Below are positions 10,041-19,013 of a stretch of 64,000 bases of DNA, piece after piece; position 1 is the first letter of the stretch; the number at the start of each line of letters is the position of its first letter. Both the position numbers and the translations under genes were made by a program. The notes beneath the pieces are model-generated. The model worked only from the letters and a program-made list of their open reading frames with translations, had not been told where the DNA came from and searched no databases. Origin of the DNA: an uncultured Aquimarina sp. (GTDB taxonomy: Bacteria; Bacteroidota; Bacteroidia; Flavobacteriales; Flavobacteriaceae); contig NZ_CANLOZ010000006.1 in the NCBI RefSeq assembly GCF_947492965.1, positions 186,001 to 250,000 on the forward strand, written 5' to 3'.

Positions 10041-10092
10041 CAAAGGGCTCAATACCTTGTAAGAAAAGTCTTAATTAACACAAAACTTATTA

Positions 10093-10120
10093 AAAATCAG
10101 TCACTTCGACTGATTTTTTT
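10093..10120 (+). terminator. Terminator of pgk
   Basis: AAAATCAGTC (10093-10102) and GACTGATTTT (10108-10117) form a perfect 10-bp stem around ACTTC, followed by a T run. Confidence 0.9.
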
Positions 10121-10259
10121 GTGTTTTTAACTTGTTGATTTTTTGGATTTTAGAAAAAAAACACGATTTTCGCAGCAGTGTTGTTAATAACTTGTACAAA
10201 CATTATATAAATCGCTCCAAAATATACGTTAGTTGGAGTACTCGTAAACAATATTCGAA

Positions 10260-11885
10260 ATGATAAAAAATTGTTGGTTATACCTTAGTTTTCTTTCTTG
10301 TTTGGTTTCTTTTGGTCAGGATACTATTCCTGCTTCAACTTCCAATTCAAAAGCTTCCAGAACATTAAAACTTAACAAAGAACTAACAGTTAAAAAAAAC
10401 ACAGTTCAGGTATTCGATACAATACAAACGACCACCACCGTCGGTGAGTTAAAAACTACCACTTTTACTAAAACAAACGTAAAAGATAGTGTACAATATA
10501 CAATCGAAGATCATCCTCAATTAGCCAAATTAGATTCCATTTGGAAACAGGAATTATACAATTCTAGTTTATTTGATAGCATTTATAAATCGGTAACTGA
10601 GTTAACATATGAACCAGTGGAGTATGTTGATCTTCCAACAGATACACTAAAAGCTAGGTTAGCCGAATTAAATGCACGAACTCCCTTTAATGTAGAATAT
10701 AATCCTTCATTAGAGAGCGTGATAAAAAGATATCTAAAGAATAGACATGAGCATTTGGAAAGGCTTATGGCATTAAGTGAGTTTTATTTCCCTTTATTCG
10801 AACAGGAATTAGACAATCAGAATATTCCTTTAGAAATAAAATATTTAGCCATTGTTGAGTCTGCATTAAAACCTAGAGCAAAATCTAGAGTAGGTGCTAC
10901 AGGATTATGGCAGTTTATGTTCGGAACAGGAAAAATGTTTGGATTAGAAGTAAGCTCATATGTAGATGAGCGTATGGATCCTATTATGGCTACACAAGCC
11001 GCTTGTAAATATTTAGCGAGTTTATATCGTGTCTTTGGAGATTGGGATCTTGCGTTGGCTTCTTATAACTCAGGACCAGGGAACGTAACCAAAGCGATTA
11101 GAAGAAGTGGAGGATACACCAATTACTGGAATATTCGTCATAATTTACCAAGAGAAACTGCAGGATATCTACCAGCGTTTTTAGCTACTATGTACATTTT
11201 TGAATATGCCGAAGAACATGGATTTAAACCTAAAAGACCAGAGTTTGCATATTTTGAAACAGATACCATAAAGGTAAAGCAAATGATTACCTTAGACCAG
11301 GTATCTGAAGTCATGGATATTAATATCGAAGAGTTACAGTTTCTAAACCCTTCTTATAAATTAGATATCATCCCACACATAAAAGATGAGAATTATGTAT
11401 TAAGGTTACCACTGGACCAAGTGGGTAAATTTGTTGCTAATGAAAACCAAATCTATGCGTTAGCACAAGAAGAATTTAATAAAAGAGAAAAGCCTTTACC
11501 TAAATTTTTTGAGGCTAATGACCGTATCCGATATAGAGTGCGTAGTGGTGATTATCTAGGAAGAATTGCTCGTAGATATGGTGTAAGAGTAAGCCAGATA
11601 AAACGTTGGAATGGACTAAGAAGCAACAATCTTAGAATTGGACAACGACTCACGATTTATCCAAGAAGACCAGTAATAGATAGACCTAAAAAAAGCACTT
11701 CTAAAAAAGCTGTTGCTACAGTTAATACTGGTAGTTCAGAAACATATACCGTAAAATCAGGAGATACCTTATGGAGCATTTCTCAGAAATTCAAAGGAAT
11801 TTCTGTAGAAAACCTCAGAAGCTGGAATAACATCAGTGGAACTGGTATAAAACCGGGAATGAAGCTGAAGCTTTCTAAATCTTAA
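10260..11885 (+). CDS. MltD-like membrane-bound lytic transglycosylase with two LysM domains
   Basis: 541 residues with a signal peptide (about 1-20, ending near SFGQ). An SLT/goose-lysozyme-like domain spans about residues 165-320, with the catalytic glutamate in AIVESALKP (about residue 200) and the family motifs GATGLWQFM and ALASYNSGPGNV. Two LysM peptidoglycan-binding domains follow, at about 424-467 (YRVRSGDYLGRIARRYGV) and 494-538 (YTVKSGDTLWSISQKF). It cleaves peptidoglycan glycan strands with 1,6-anhydro ends in the periplasm. Domain order matches E. coli MltD. It stands between the pgk terminator and a weak hairpin at 11931, so it is probably monocistronic. Confidence 0.92.
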   Translation: MIKNCWLYLSFLSCLVSFGQDTIPASTSNSKASRTLKLNKELTVKKNTVQVFDTIQTTTTVGELKTTTFTKTNVKDSVQYTIEDHPQLAKLDSIWKQELYNSSLFDSIYKSVTELTYEPVEYVDLPTDTLKARLAELNARTPFNVEYNPSLESVIKRYLKNRHEHLERLMALSEFYFPLFEQELDNQNIPLEIKYLAIVESALKPRAKSRVGATGLWQFMFGTGKMFGLEVSSYVDERMDPIMATQAACKYLASLYRVFGDWDLALASYNSGPGNVTKAIRRSGGYTNYWNIRHNLPRETAGYLPAFLATMYIFEYAEEHGFKPKRPEFAYFETDTIKVKQMITLDQVSEVMDINIEELQFLNPSYKLDIIPHIKDENYVLRLPLDQVGKFVANENQIYALAQEEFNKREKPLPKFFEANDRIRYRVRSGDYLGRIARRYGVRVSQIKRWNGLRSNNLRIGQRLTIYPRRPVIDRPKKSTSKKAVATVNTGSSETYTVKSGDTLWSISQKFKGISVENLRSWNNISGTGIKPGMKLKLSKS

Positions 11886-11930
11886 ATTTTATTTGACCTT
11901 TCACAATACATTGGAATGGTTTATGATGTT

Positions 11931-11954
11931 ATAACCAGAACTATTTTGGTTATC
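11931..11954 (+). terminator. Weak candidate terminator after the lytic transglycosylase
   Basis: ATAACCA (11931-11937) pairs with TGGTTAT (11948-11954). A T run follows, but only about a dozen bases later, so the signal is imperfect. Confidence 0.35.
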
Positions 11955-11990
11955 TAGATAGTATTTTTTTAATATTACCTTATCCCAAGT

Positions 11991-11998
11991 ATATTTGT
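11991..11998 (+). promoter_or_regulatory. Candidate -7 promoter element for the DUF4837 gene
   Basis: TATATTTG fits TAnnTTTG. It would give a leader of about 130 bases, which contains a small TATGC-GAAA-GCATA hairpin at 12059-12072. No exact TTTG -33 box was seen. Confidence 0.4.
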
Positions 11999-12133
11999 AT
12001 TATGAAATGAGCATAAACAAAATTAATTTTTTGCTTACTACCGAATAATTAAATTTTTTATGCGAAAGCATAGCGGTTGATCTAAGCAGAAATTTTTTAT
12101 TGCATTCATTTTAAAATAAAAAATTTTAAGTAG

Positions 12134-13117
12134 ATGAAAAAACTTGCACTTATCATATTTTCAGCTGTATGTCTGTTTGGCTGTAAAGAAACTAAAAAGG
12201 ATTCCTCAGAAAAGATTAACGGTTCACTGGCGCAATCCATTGGTAAAATTAATGAGCTAGCTGTAGTCGTTGACAATGATGTATGGACGGGTAGCTTAGG
12301 CGATTCCATACGCAAGTATTTCGGAGCAGAAGTGCCTGGTCTACCTCAAGAGGAACCGCTATTTTCTATGAAACAAATTCCATCAGATGCTTTTACAGGA
12401 TTATCCAGAAGATATAGATTGTTCTTAAAAGTTCAGCAAGGAGATGAATCTAAGGTATATCGTGCTAATAACAAATATGCCACACCTCAATTAGGATATG
12501 TGATTACGGGAACAAGTGATGAAGAGATTGTTAAACTAATTCAGGAAAGATCTGCAGATATCATTGCTAATTATAAAGAAGTAGAGACTAAAGAGAAGCA
12601 ATATCGAATTAAAAAATCCTTAGAATATATTCCTCAGTTAAAAGAAAAAATGGGAATTACTCTAAAAATGCCTTCCGCCTATAGAATTGCTAAAGAAGAG
12701 GATAAGTTCTTTTGGTTACGAAAAGATGTAACCAATGGGGATATGAATTTAATGATCTATGAATTACCAATGGGAAGTATACCAAAAGATTCTAACACTA
12801 TTGCCAAAATTATTAAAGTAAGAGACTCTGTAGGTATGTTAAAGATACCCACAAATTCAGGTAAGTTCATTACAGAAAAAGCATATGCTCCGTATTTATA
12901 TGAAACCAAGTTAGATAATAAATTTACATTTGAAACCAAAGGCACTTGGGAAATAAAAGATCGATATATGGCGGGTCCATTTGTGAATTATGTAATAGAC
13001 GATATCGCTAATAGCAGACAGTTGGTAATAGAAGGATTTGTGTTAGCGCCATCGGTAAGAAAAAGAGATTATATGTTCGAGCTAGAAGCAATTATTAAGA
13101 GCATAAAATTTGAGTAG
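12134..13117 (+). CDS. DUF4837 family lipoprotein
   Basis: 327 residues. The N-terminus is a lipoprotein signal with lipobox LFGC (Cys17), so the protein is probably membrane-anchored on the periplasmic or outer-membrane side. The rest follows the Bacteroidota DUF4837 pattern, with segments such as DNDVWTGSLGDSIR near residue 48, a central KMPSAYRIAKEEDKFFWLR and a C-terminal GPFVNYVI. No catalytic motif is recognisable and the function is unknown. It sits 45 bases upstream of tex on the same strand, and the two may be co-transcribed. Confidence 0.85.
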   Translation: MKKLALIIFSAVCLFGCKETKKDSSEKINGSLAQSIGKINELAVVVDNDVWTGSLGDSIRKYFGAEVPGLPQEEPLFSMKQIPSDAFTGLSRRYRLFLKVQQGDESKVYRANNKYATPQLGYVITGTSDEEIVKLIQERSADIIANYKEVETKEKQYRIKKSLEYIPQLKEKMGITLKMPSAYRIAKEEDKFFWLRKDVTNGDMNLMIYELPMGSIPKDSNTIAKIIKVRDSVGMLKIPTNSGKFITEKAYAPYLYETKLDNKFTFETKGTWEIKDRYMAGPFVNYVIDDIANSRQLVIEGFVLAPSVRKRDYMFELEAIIKSIKFE

Positions 13118-13162
13118 AAATAGGTAATTTTATAATATATTTAGCGGTTCAAAATGTAACCC

Positions 13163-15289
13163 ATGAATATTGTTTCTTATATCTCTAAGCAGATACCTGT
13201 TTCTGAAAAGCAAATTTCTAAAACCATCGAATTATTAAATGATGGAGCTACAATTCCCTTTATTTCCAGATATCGTAAAGAGGCGACAGGAAATCTCGAT
13301 GAGGTAGCGATTGGAGAAATTGTTAAGTATAAAACATCGTTTGAAGCACTCCAAAAAAGAAAAGAAAGTGTTTTAGCATCTATAAAAGAACAAGATGCAC
13401 TTACTGCAGAATTACAAAAACGGATAGAAGTTGCCCAAACGCTTTCAGAAGTAGAAGATTTATACCTTCCTTATAAGAAAAAGAGAAAGACAAAAGCTTC
13501 TGTGGCTAAGGAACAAGGGCTAGAACCTTTAGCAAAAGTGATCATGCAACAACGAGAAGAAGAAATCCTTTATGTTGCTTCACAATATCTAAATGATACT
13601 ATTGTAAATGAAGAATTAGCCTTACAAGGTGCTAGAGATATTATAGCAGAATGGGTTAATGAAGATTCAACCGTGAGAAATAGATTAAGAAGACTATTTC
13701 AACGTAAAGCTACGATCTCTTCAGCGGTAATTAAAACAAAAAAAGAGGAGGAAGAGTCCCAAAAGTATCAGCAATATTTTGATTGGGAAGAACCTCTTCA
13801 TAAATGCCCTTCGCATCGATTACTAGCAATATTAAGAGCTGAAAATGAAAAAATAGTAAGAGTTAAAATTACTGTTCCAGAGAATGATGCCTTGGATATT
13901 ATCGATGATGTTATGATAAAATCTAATGTAGAAGCATGTACGGACCAGATGTTTTTGGCAATAGCAGATGCTTATAAAAGATTATTAGCTCCTGCGATTT
14001 CTACAGAAGTATTGAACCAGTCTAAGGAAAAAGCAGACGATAATGCGATTAACGTGTTTGCTCAAAATCTAAAACAGTTGCTGTTAGCTTCTCCATTAGG
14101 ACAGAAAAGAATATTAGCGTTAGATCCTGGATTTAAGTCAGGATGTAAGGTGGTTTGCTTGGATCAACAAGGTGATTTATTACACAATGAGAACATATAT
14201 CCACATCCTCCACAACGAGAAACTACCAATGCAATAAAGAAGATAAAATCACTGGTGAACGCTTATAAGGTTGAAGCAATTGCTATAGGAAATGGTACTG
14301 CAGCAAGAGAAACAGAGGCGTTTATTAAGAAAATACCTTTCGAAAACCAAATTCAGGTATTTATGGTAAATGAGAGTGGAGCTTCAGTATATTCAGCTTC
14401 TAAAATTGCCAGAGCAGAGTTTCCTAATTACGATGTTACTGTTAGAGGAGCTGTATCTATCGGAAGACGTTTAGCCGATCCACTAGCAGAATTGGTAAAG
14501 ATTGATCCGAAGGCGATAGGAGTTGGGCAATATCAGCACGATGTAGATCAAACAAAACTCAAAAATGAATTGGATACTGTAGTAATGAGTTGTGTAAACA
14601 GTGTTGGTATCAATGTAAATACTGCTAGTGCGCCCTTATTAAGTTACGTATCTGGAATAGGAGAGAAACTTGCTGAGAATATCGTGAGCTACCGATCAGA
14701 AAATGGAGCATTACAATCTAGGGAAGAATTAAAAAAAGTTCCTAGACTAGGAGGAAAGGCATATGAACAAGCAGCAGCTTTTTTAAGAATAACAGAACCG
14801 AGTCACCCATTAGATAATTCCGCTGTGCATCCAGAGCGATACAAGTTGGTTTCTAAAATGGCTAAAGATGTTGGAATACCGCTAAAAGAATTGATAGGTA
14901 ATAAAACAGCAATTGCCAAAATTCAATTAAACAATTATACATCAGAGGATGTGGGTCTTCCAACATTAACCGATATTATTAAGGAATTAGAGAAACCTGG
15001 AGTAGATCCTCGAAAAAAGGCAACAATTTTTGAGTTTGATCCTAATGTAAAAACAATTAATGATCTCAAAACTGGAATGAAAGTGCCTGGAATAGTTAAT
15101 AACATTACTAATTTTGGATGTTTTGTAGATATTGGAATCAAGGAAAGTGGTTTAATTCATATTTCTAAATTGGCCAATGAATATATAAGTGATGTAAATG
15201 CCGTAGTACAGTTAAATCAGCAATTAATGGTCACTGTATTAGATGTGGACTTAAATAGAAAGAGAATTCAATTGTCACTTGTAGATTAA
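13163..15289 (+). CDS. tex: Tex family RNA-binding transcription accessory protein
   Basis: 708 residues with the complete Tex order: the N-terminal helical region opening with the characteristic TIPFISRYRKEATGNLDE near residue 30, a YqgF/RNase H-like domain with ILALDPGFKSG near residue 318, a helix-hairpin-helix region (SGIGEKLAENIVSYR, about residue 500), and a C-terminal S1 domain from about 637 (GIVNNITNFGCFVDIG, GLIHISKL). Tex is a cytoplasmic nucleic-acid-binding factor associated with transcription and RNA processing; its exact role here is unproven. Length matches the family. A hairpin follows at 15317-15338. Confidence 0.95.
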   Translation: MNIVSYISKQIPVSEKQISKTIELLNDGATIPFISRYRKEATGNLDEVAIGEIVKYKTSFEALQKRKESVLASIKEQDALTAELQKRIEVAQTLSEVEDLYLPYKKKRKTKASVAKEQGLEPLAKVIMQQREEEILYVASQYLNDTIVNEELALQGARDIIAEWVNEDSTVRNRLRRLFQRKATISSAVIKTKKEEEESQKYQQYFDWEEPLHKCPSHRLLAILRAENEKIVRVKITVPENDALDIIDDVMIKSNVEACTDQMFLAIADAYKRLLAPAISTEVLNQSKEKADDNAINVFAQNLKQLLLASPLGQKRILALDPGFKSGCKVVCLDQQGDLLHNENIYPHPPQRETTNAIKKIKSLVNAYKVEAIAIGNGTAARETEAFIKKIPFENQIQVFMVNESGASVYSASKIARAEFPNYDVTVRGAVSIGRRLADPLAELVKIDPKAIGVGQYQHDVDQTKLKNELDTVVMSCVNSVGINVNTASAPLLSYVSGIGEKLAENIVSYRSENGALQSREELKKVPRLGGKAYEQAAAFLRITEPSHPLDNSAVHPERYKLVSKMAKDVGIPLKELIGNKTAIAKIQLNNYTSEDVGLPTLTDIIKELEKPGVDPRKKATIFEFDPNVKTINDLKTGMKVPGIVNNITNFGCFVDIGIKESGLIHISKLANEYISDVNAVVQLNQQLMVTVLDVDLNRKRIQLSLVD

Positions 15290-15307
15290 ATGGAGCTAGA
15301 ATTAAAA

Positions 15308-15338
15308 CAAAAAAAAACTCCTTTCGTTAGAAAGGAGT
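15308..15338 (-). terminator. Terminator of the small secreted-protein gene, perhaps shared with tex
   Basis: ACTCCTTTC (15317-15325) pairs with GAAAGGAGT (15330-15338) around a GTTA loop. On the minus strand it is followed by a run of about nine T, ideal for the minus gene. It may also stop tex transcripts. Confidence 0.85.
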
Positions 15339-15365
15339 ATCAACTATATTTTTTATATCTCTTTA

Positions 15366-15707
15366 TTATGGTAACAAGCCCACAGTTGCGTTAGTAACAG
15401 TGTTTCTTGTGTTTTGTTCTTTGTTGATTATGTTAGTTAATCTTGTTGTCTTTTTAGTATCAGTATTAAAACCGTTTTTTTCTAATAAAAGGTTATAAAA
15501 TTCTGTCTTAGTAGTATTAGTAACTTCTTTTTTATCTTCTTTTATAGTAATGTCAAAGTTATTCGCTTTAATTAATGCTTTGTAAAAATCTGTTTTAGAA
15601 GATTTTACTGTTAAAGCAGTATTAGTAGTTTCTATTTGAGCAGTCTCTTGTGCAGAAACAGTAGCGAAAGAAAATAAAATTGCGATTGTAAAAAATATAG
15701 TTTTCAT
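15366..15707 (-). CDS. Small secreted protein with an internal repeat (uncharacterised)
   Basis: 113 residues. Residues 1-19 form a clear signal peptide with cleavage after VSA. The mature part contains two related 15-residue units, KTDFYKALIKANNFD (38-52) and KTEFYNLLLEKNGFN (67-81), exactly 29 residues apart. The rest is Thr/Asn/Lys-rich. I do not recognise a family. The gene is monocistronic, with a good Bacteroidota promoter at 15745-15775 and a strong terminator, which supports it being real and expressed. Location would be periplasmic or extracellular. No enzymatic motif is visible; a small binding or stress protein is only a guess. Confidence 0.75.
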   Translation of the reverse strand: MKTIFFTIAILFSFATVSAQETAQIETTNTALTVKSSKTDFYKALIKANNFDITIKEDKKEVTNTTKTEFYNLLLEKNGFNTDTKKTTRLTNIINKEQNTRNTVTNATVGLLP

Positions 15708-15744
15708 AGTTTGGGGCTTTATGAAGTTACTTGTTTGATATACT

Positions 15745-15775
15745 CAAAGTTAAGACGAAAAAACAGTGTCACAAA
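15745..15775 (-). promoter_or_regulatory. Promoter of the small secreted-protein gene
   Basis: On the minus strand, TTTG (15775-15772), a 19-base spacer and TAACTTTG (15752-15745) match the Bacteroidota -33/-7 consensus. It lies about 38 bases before the ATG. Confidence 0.75.
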
Positions 15776-16140
15776 ACATATGAGAAACTTTTAGATAAAG
15801 TGGTTTTTAAACTCGATGAAATACACAAATTTTATGGTTTTACCGTAAAAATAAAACACTTTTTACCCTAATTTTCTGATTATCAAAGTACAATTATCTA
15901 ATAAATAAGCACTTTTATTTCGCTAAAAAGCAAGTTATTATAGATATACCGTTTTTTTAGATAAAATTAAGAACTGTAATTTTTGGATTACTTAAAATAT
16001 TTATAACTGCTTTAATTCTTAAATTGTATATTCATCCTCAACTAAGAGGTAAAGGATTACAAAACTCAGTTCAAATGGTATATATAATAAATGAATAAGA
16101 ACAGATTAGGAAAGTTTGATTAGAACAGTTTATAATTTTA

Positions 16141-16180
16141 GAGCATAAAAAATGCCCAACTATTTTTTAGCTGGGCATTT
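16141..16180 (-). terminator. Terminator of tatA
   Basis: AAATGCCCA (16150-16158) and TGGGCATTT (16172-16180) form the stem. On the minus strand it ends in a run of T. Confidence 0.9.
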
Positions 16181-16205
16181 CATATAATAGATAGTGTGAT
16201 ACTAT

Positions 16206-16397
16206 TTATTTCTTTTCTTCAATCTTGTTAGGATCTTCATCTTCTTTAGAAGCATCTTTAAATTCTTTAATACCGCTTCCCAGACCTCTCATCAATTCTG
16301 GAATCTTCTTTCCTCCAAATAAAAGTAAAACTGCAGCAACAATTAGCGCAATTTGCCAAGGACCTAACATTCCTAAAAATATACTTAATGACACCAT
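16206..16397 (-). CDS. tatA: Twin-arginine translocase subunit TatA
   Basis: 63 residues with the classic TatA build: a short N-terminal transmembrane helix (about 12-27), the FGGKKIPEL hinge (27-35), an amphipathic helix ([14 protein letters not shown]) and an acidic/lysine-rich tail. TatA forms the pore of the Tat pathway that exports folded proteins across the inner membrane. tatB/tatC are not nearby, which is common in Bacteroidota. An overlapping opposite-strand frame is only a shadow. A TAACTTTG element lies just upstream (16423-16416), and a strong hairpin terminator follows the stop. Confidence 0.93.
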   Translation of the reverse strand: MVSLSIFLGMLGPWQIALIVAAVLLLFGGKKIPELMRGLGSGIKEFKDASKEDEDPNKIEEKK

Positions 16398-16415
16398 GTT
16401 CTTTAATTTAGATTA

Positions 16416-16423
16416 CAAAGTTA
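16416..16423 (-). promoter_or_regulatory. Candidate -7 promoter element of tatA
   Basis: TAACTTTG on the minus strand, 18 bases before the ATG. No clear TTTG box was seen at the -33 position. Confidence 0.5.
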
Positions 16424-16563
16424 ACAAGATTTACCTAAAAATGACCTTTTTAAAGCACGAAAAGATAGTTTTAAGATAATATTCACAGCTTATCTCAGTA
16501 CTATTCGCTTCTAGATAACGTTTTAATATAAACTTTAGCATTTTTATCCGTTAAGAGAATATG

Positions 16564-16571
16564 TATATTTG
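16564..16571 (+). promoter_or_regulatory. Candidate -7 promoter element of the M23 peptidase operon
   Basis: TATATTTG, 37 bases before the ATG. A T-rich stretch lies about 18 bases upstream in place of a perfect TTTG box. Confidence 0.55.
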
Positions 16572-16608
16572 CGTAACTAATGGAACTGCGGAGATAGCAG
16601 ACTAATCT

Positions 16609-17478
16609 ATGGCTAAAAAGAAAAAAGAACAAAAGAGAATTACCAAGAAGTTACTAAACAAATATAGATTAGTAATTCTTAATGAGGATACTTTTGAAGA
16701 ACGAATATCTTTTAAACTTACCCGGTTAAATGTTTTTGTATTGTCGAGTATAACATCGATTATTTTAATTTCATGTACGACTATTTTGATTGCATTTACG
16801 CCATTAAGAGAATATATACCAGGATATTCTTCCACGTCTCTTAATCAAAAAGCCACCAGATTAGTATCTACAGCAGATTCCTTAGAAACGGTACTAGCGG
16901 TAAATCAAGAATACTACAATTCGATTAAGAAGGTACTAACAGGAGATGTAAAAACGGTTGAATTTGATATTGATTCTGCAGTACAGTCGCAAAAGCTAAA
17001 TCCTGATGAGGTAGATTTAAATCCTTCTGAGCAGGATATGCAATTACGAGAAGAAGTTTCTAGAGAAGATAAATATAGTCTTTTTGAAAGTGAAAAATCT
17101 AGTACTGATTTTTCACTATTTCCTCCAGTAAAAGGTAGTGTGACATCTGGTTATAATGTAAACGAAAGACATTATGCAATTGATGTAGCTGTGCCAAAAG
17201 ATACCCCGATCAAAGCTGCTGCTGCCGGAACTGTTATTTTTGCTGAATGGACTTCAGAAACGGGACACGTTATTATTTTAGAACATGGAAATGGTTTACT
17301 TACCGTTTATAAACATAATGCGTCATTAACGAAACAACAAGGTGAATTAGTAAAAGCTGGAGAGGTAATCGCAACAGCAGGGTCAACAGGAGAACTTACT
17401 ACAGGTCCTCACCTGCATTTCGAATTATGGAGAGATGGATATCCTACAGATCCGTCGAAATTTATTGATTTTGAATAA
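16609..17478 (+). CDS. M23 family (LytM-type) metalloendopeptidase, membrane-anchored
   Basis: 289 residues. A Lys-rich cytosolic N-terminus is followed by one transmembrane helix at about 41-64, a linker with likely coiled-coil, and a C-terminal M23 domain. Zinc ligands are visible: H188 and D192 in HYAID, and H268 and H270 in GPHLHFEL, with GSTGELTTG just before. The family cleaves peptide cross-links of peptidoglycan in the periplasm, and the ligand set is intact. The gene starts a transcription unit and is followed 9 bases later by the GH3 gene. The partnership of a cell-wall hydrolase and GH3 enzyme in one operon is not explained by known function. Confidence 0.92.
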   Translation: MAKKKKEQKRITKKLLNKYRLVILNEDTFEERISFKLTRLNVFVLSSITSIILISCTTILIAFTPLREYIPGYSSTSLNQKATRLVSTADSLETVLAVNQEYYNSIKKVLTGDVKTVEFDIDSAVQSQKLNPDEVDLNPSEQDMQLREEVSREDKYSLFESEKSSTDFSLFPPVKGSVTSGYNVNERHYAIDVAVPKDTPIKAAAAGTVIFAEWTSETGHVIILEHGNGLLTVYKHNASLTKQQGELVKAGEVIATAGSTGELTTGPHLHFELWRDGYPTDPSKFIDFE

Positions 17479-17487
17479 AAACATACA

Positions 17488-18987
17488 ATGTCTATTAAAT
17501 CATTTGGGGCAAAGATTTTTGCAAAACGTATTCGTAAAAAGATAGATAAATGGGCTAATAATCCAGTAGAAACTCAAAAAAGAGTATTCGAAGAGTTATT
17601 AAAATCAGCAAGCAATACAGCTTTTGGTATAGATCATAACTTTACTAAAATTCATACGCATGATGACTTCGTAAAAGAAGTCCCAATCAGAGATTATGAG
17701 CAGTTACGTCCGTATGTGGATAGAGTGGTAGCTGGTGAAGATGATATCTTATGGCCTGGAAAGCCTATTTATTTTGCAAAAACTTCGGGTACGACTAGTG
17801 GAGTAAAATATATTCCGTTGACTTCTGATTCCATGCCAACGCATATTAAGGCTGCACAGAATGCCATTTTATGTTATATCGCAGAAAGTGGAAAAGCTTC
17901 TTTTGTAGATGGAAAAATGATATTTCTTCAAGGAAGTCCAGAATTGGTAGAGAAAAACGGAATTAATTTAGGACGCCTATCAGGGATAGTAGCTCATTAT
18001 GTTCCAAAATATCTTCAGAAGAATAGACTTCCAAGTTGGGAAACAAATTGCATTGATGATTGGGAATCAAAAGTTGATGCTATCGTAGAAGAGACTGCAA
18101 ATGAGAATATGACTATCATTAGCGGAATTCCGCCTTGGGTACAGATGTATTTCGAAAAGTTGCAAAAGAAAACGGGAAAATCAATAGGTGAGCTTTTTAA
18201 AAACTTCGAATTGTTCATTTATGGAGGAGTTAATTTTGAGCCCTATAAAGCTACTTTTGAAAAATTAATAGGAAGAAAAGTGGCAAGTATCGAGTTATAT
18301 CCTGCCTCAGAAGGTTTTTTTGCTTTTCAGGATGTTCAAGACGAGAAGGGAATGTTACTTCAATTAGATTCAGGAATGTTTTATGAGTTTGTAAAGGCAG
18401 ATGAGTTTTTCGAAGATAATCCAAAAAGAATTACCATAGCAGATGTAGAGAAAGATGTAAATTATGTGATGCTTATTTCTTCTAATGCAGGTTTATGGGC
18501 TTATAATATCGGCGATACAGTAATGTTTACCAGTACCTCACCGTACAGAGTTATCGTGTCTGGTAGAATTAAACATTTTATTTCGGCTTTTGGAGAACAC
18601 GTGATCGGAAAAGAAGTAGAGCAAGCGATGAAAGAAGCCACTGAAGCTACTGGTGCTGTAATTAAAGAGTTTACGGTAGCACCTCAGATTAACCCAAAGG
18701 ATTCTGAATTACCTTATCATGAATGGTTTATAGAATTTCAGGAAAGTCCAAAAGATATAGCAGGGCTAGAAATCCAAATAGACAATGCTTTACGAAAACA
18801 AAATACCTATTATGATGATTTAATTACTGGAAATGTACTGAGAACATTAAAAGTACGATCCGTGCCAAAAGATGGTTTTAATGAGTATATGAAATCTATT
18901 GGAAAACTAGGTGGTCAGAATAAGTTACCTAGACTTTCTAACGATAGAAAGATTGCGGATTCCTTGATGACGGGTATAGGTAAATAA
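17488..18987 (+). CDS. GH3 (auxin-responsive) family acyl-acid-amido synthetase-like enzyme
   Basis: 499 residues matching the bacterial GH3 family throughout. The adenylate-forming phosphate-binding motif TSGTTSGVKYIP lies at about residues 98-109, followed by conserved ELYPASEGFFAFQ, YVMLISSNAGLWAYNIGD and SGRIKHFISAFGEHV. Plant GH3 proteins adenylate carboxylic acids and join them to amino acids. For bacterial homologues the acyl and amine partners are unknown, so only the chemistry (ATP-dependent adenylation and amide formation) is inferred. It lies directly between the M23 peptidase and the DUF6909 gene, with 9- and 26-base gaps. No signal peptide is visible, so it is cytosolic. Confidence 0.9.
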   Translation: MSIKSFGAKIFAKRIRKKIDKWANNPVETQKRVFEELLKSASNTAFGIDHNFTKIHTHDDFVKEVPIRDYEQLRPYVDRVVAGEDDILWPGKPIYFAKTSGTTSGVKYIPLTSDSMPTHIKAAQNAILCYIAESGKASFVDGKMIFLQGSPELVEKNGINLGRLSGIVAHYVPKYLQKNRLPSWETNCIDDWESKVDAIVEETANENMTIISGIPPWVQMYFEKLQKKTGKSIGELFKNFELFIYGGVNFEPYKATFEKLIGRKVASIELYPASEGFFAFQDVQDEKGMLLQLDSGMFYEFVKADEFFEDNPKRITIADVEKDVNYVMLISSNAGLWAYNIGDTVMFTSTSPYRVIVSGRIKHFISAFGEHVIGKEVEQAMKEATEATGAVIKEFTVAPQINPKDSELPYHEWFIEFQESPKDIAGLEIQIDNALRKQNTYYDDLITGNVLRTLKVRSVPKDGFNEYMKSIGKLGGQNKLPRLSNDRKIADSLMTGIGK

Positions 18988-19013
18988 GTTATATATTTGT
19001 TAGGAAAAATTTT

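Larger units (their letters stand above)
15708..16205. other. Intergenic region with regulatory sites only
   Basis: About 500 AT-rich bases between two minus-strand genes. It holds the promoter at 15745-15775 and the tatA terminator near 16147-16180. In between I see no coding sequence, RNA gene or repeat that I can support. Confidence 0.6.

Noticed and set aside
15780..16140. Small RNA or small gene in the gap between two minus-strand genes
   Set aside because: No paired promoter and terminator on one strand, and no protein-like frame seen.
16225..16479. Plus-strand open frame opposite tatA
   Set aside because: It is the shadow of tatA, with no family features of its own.
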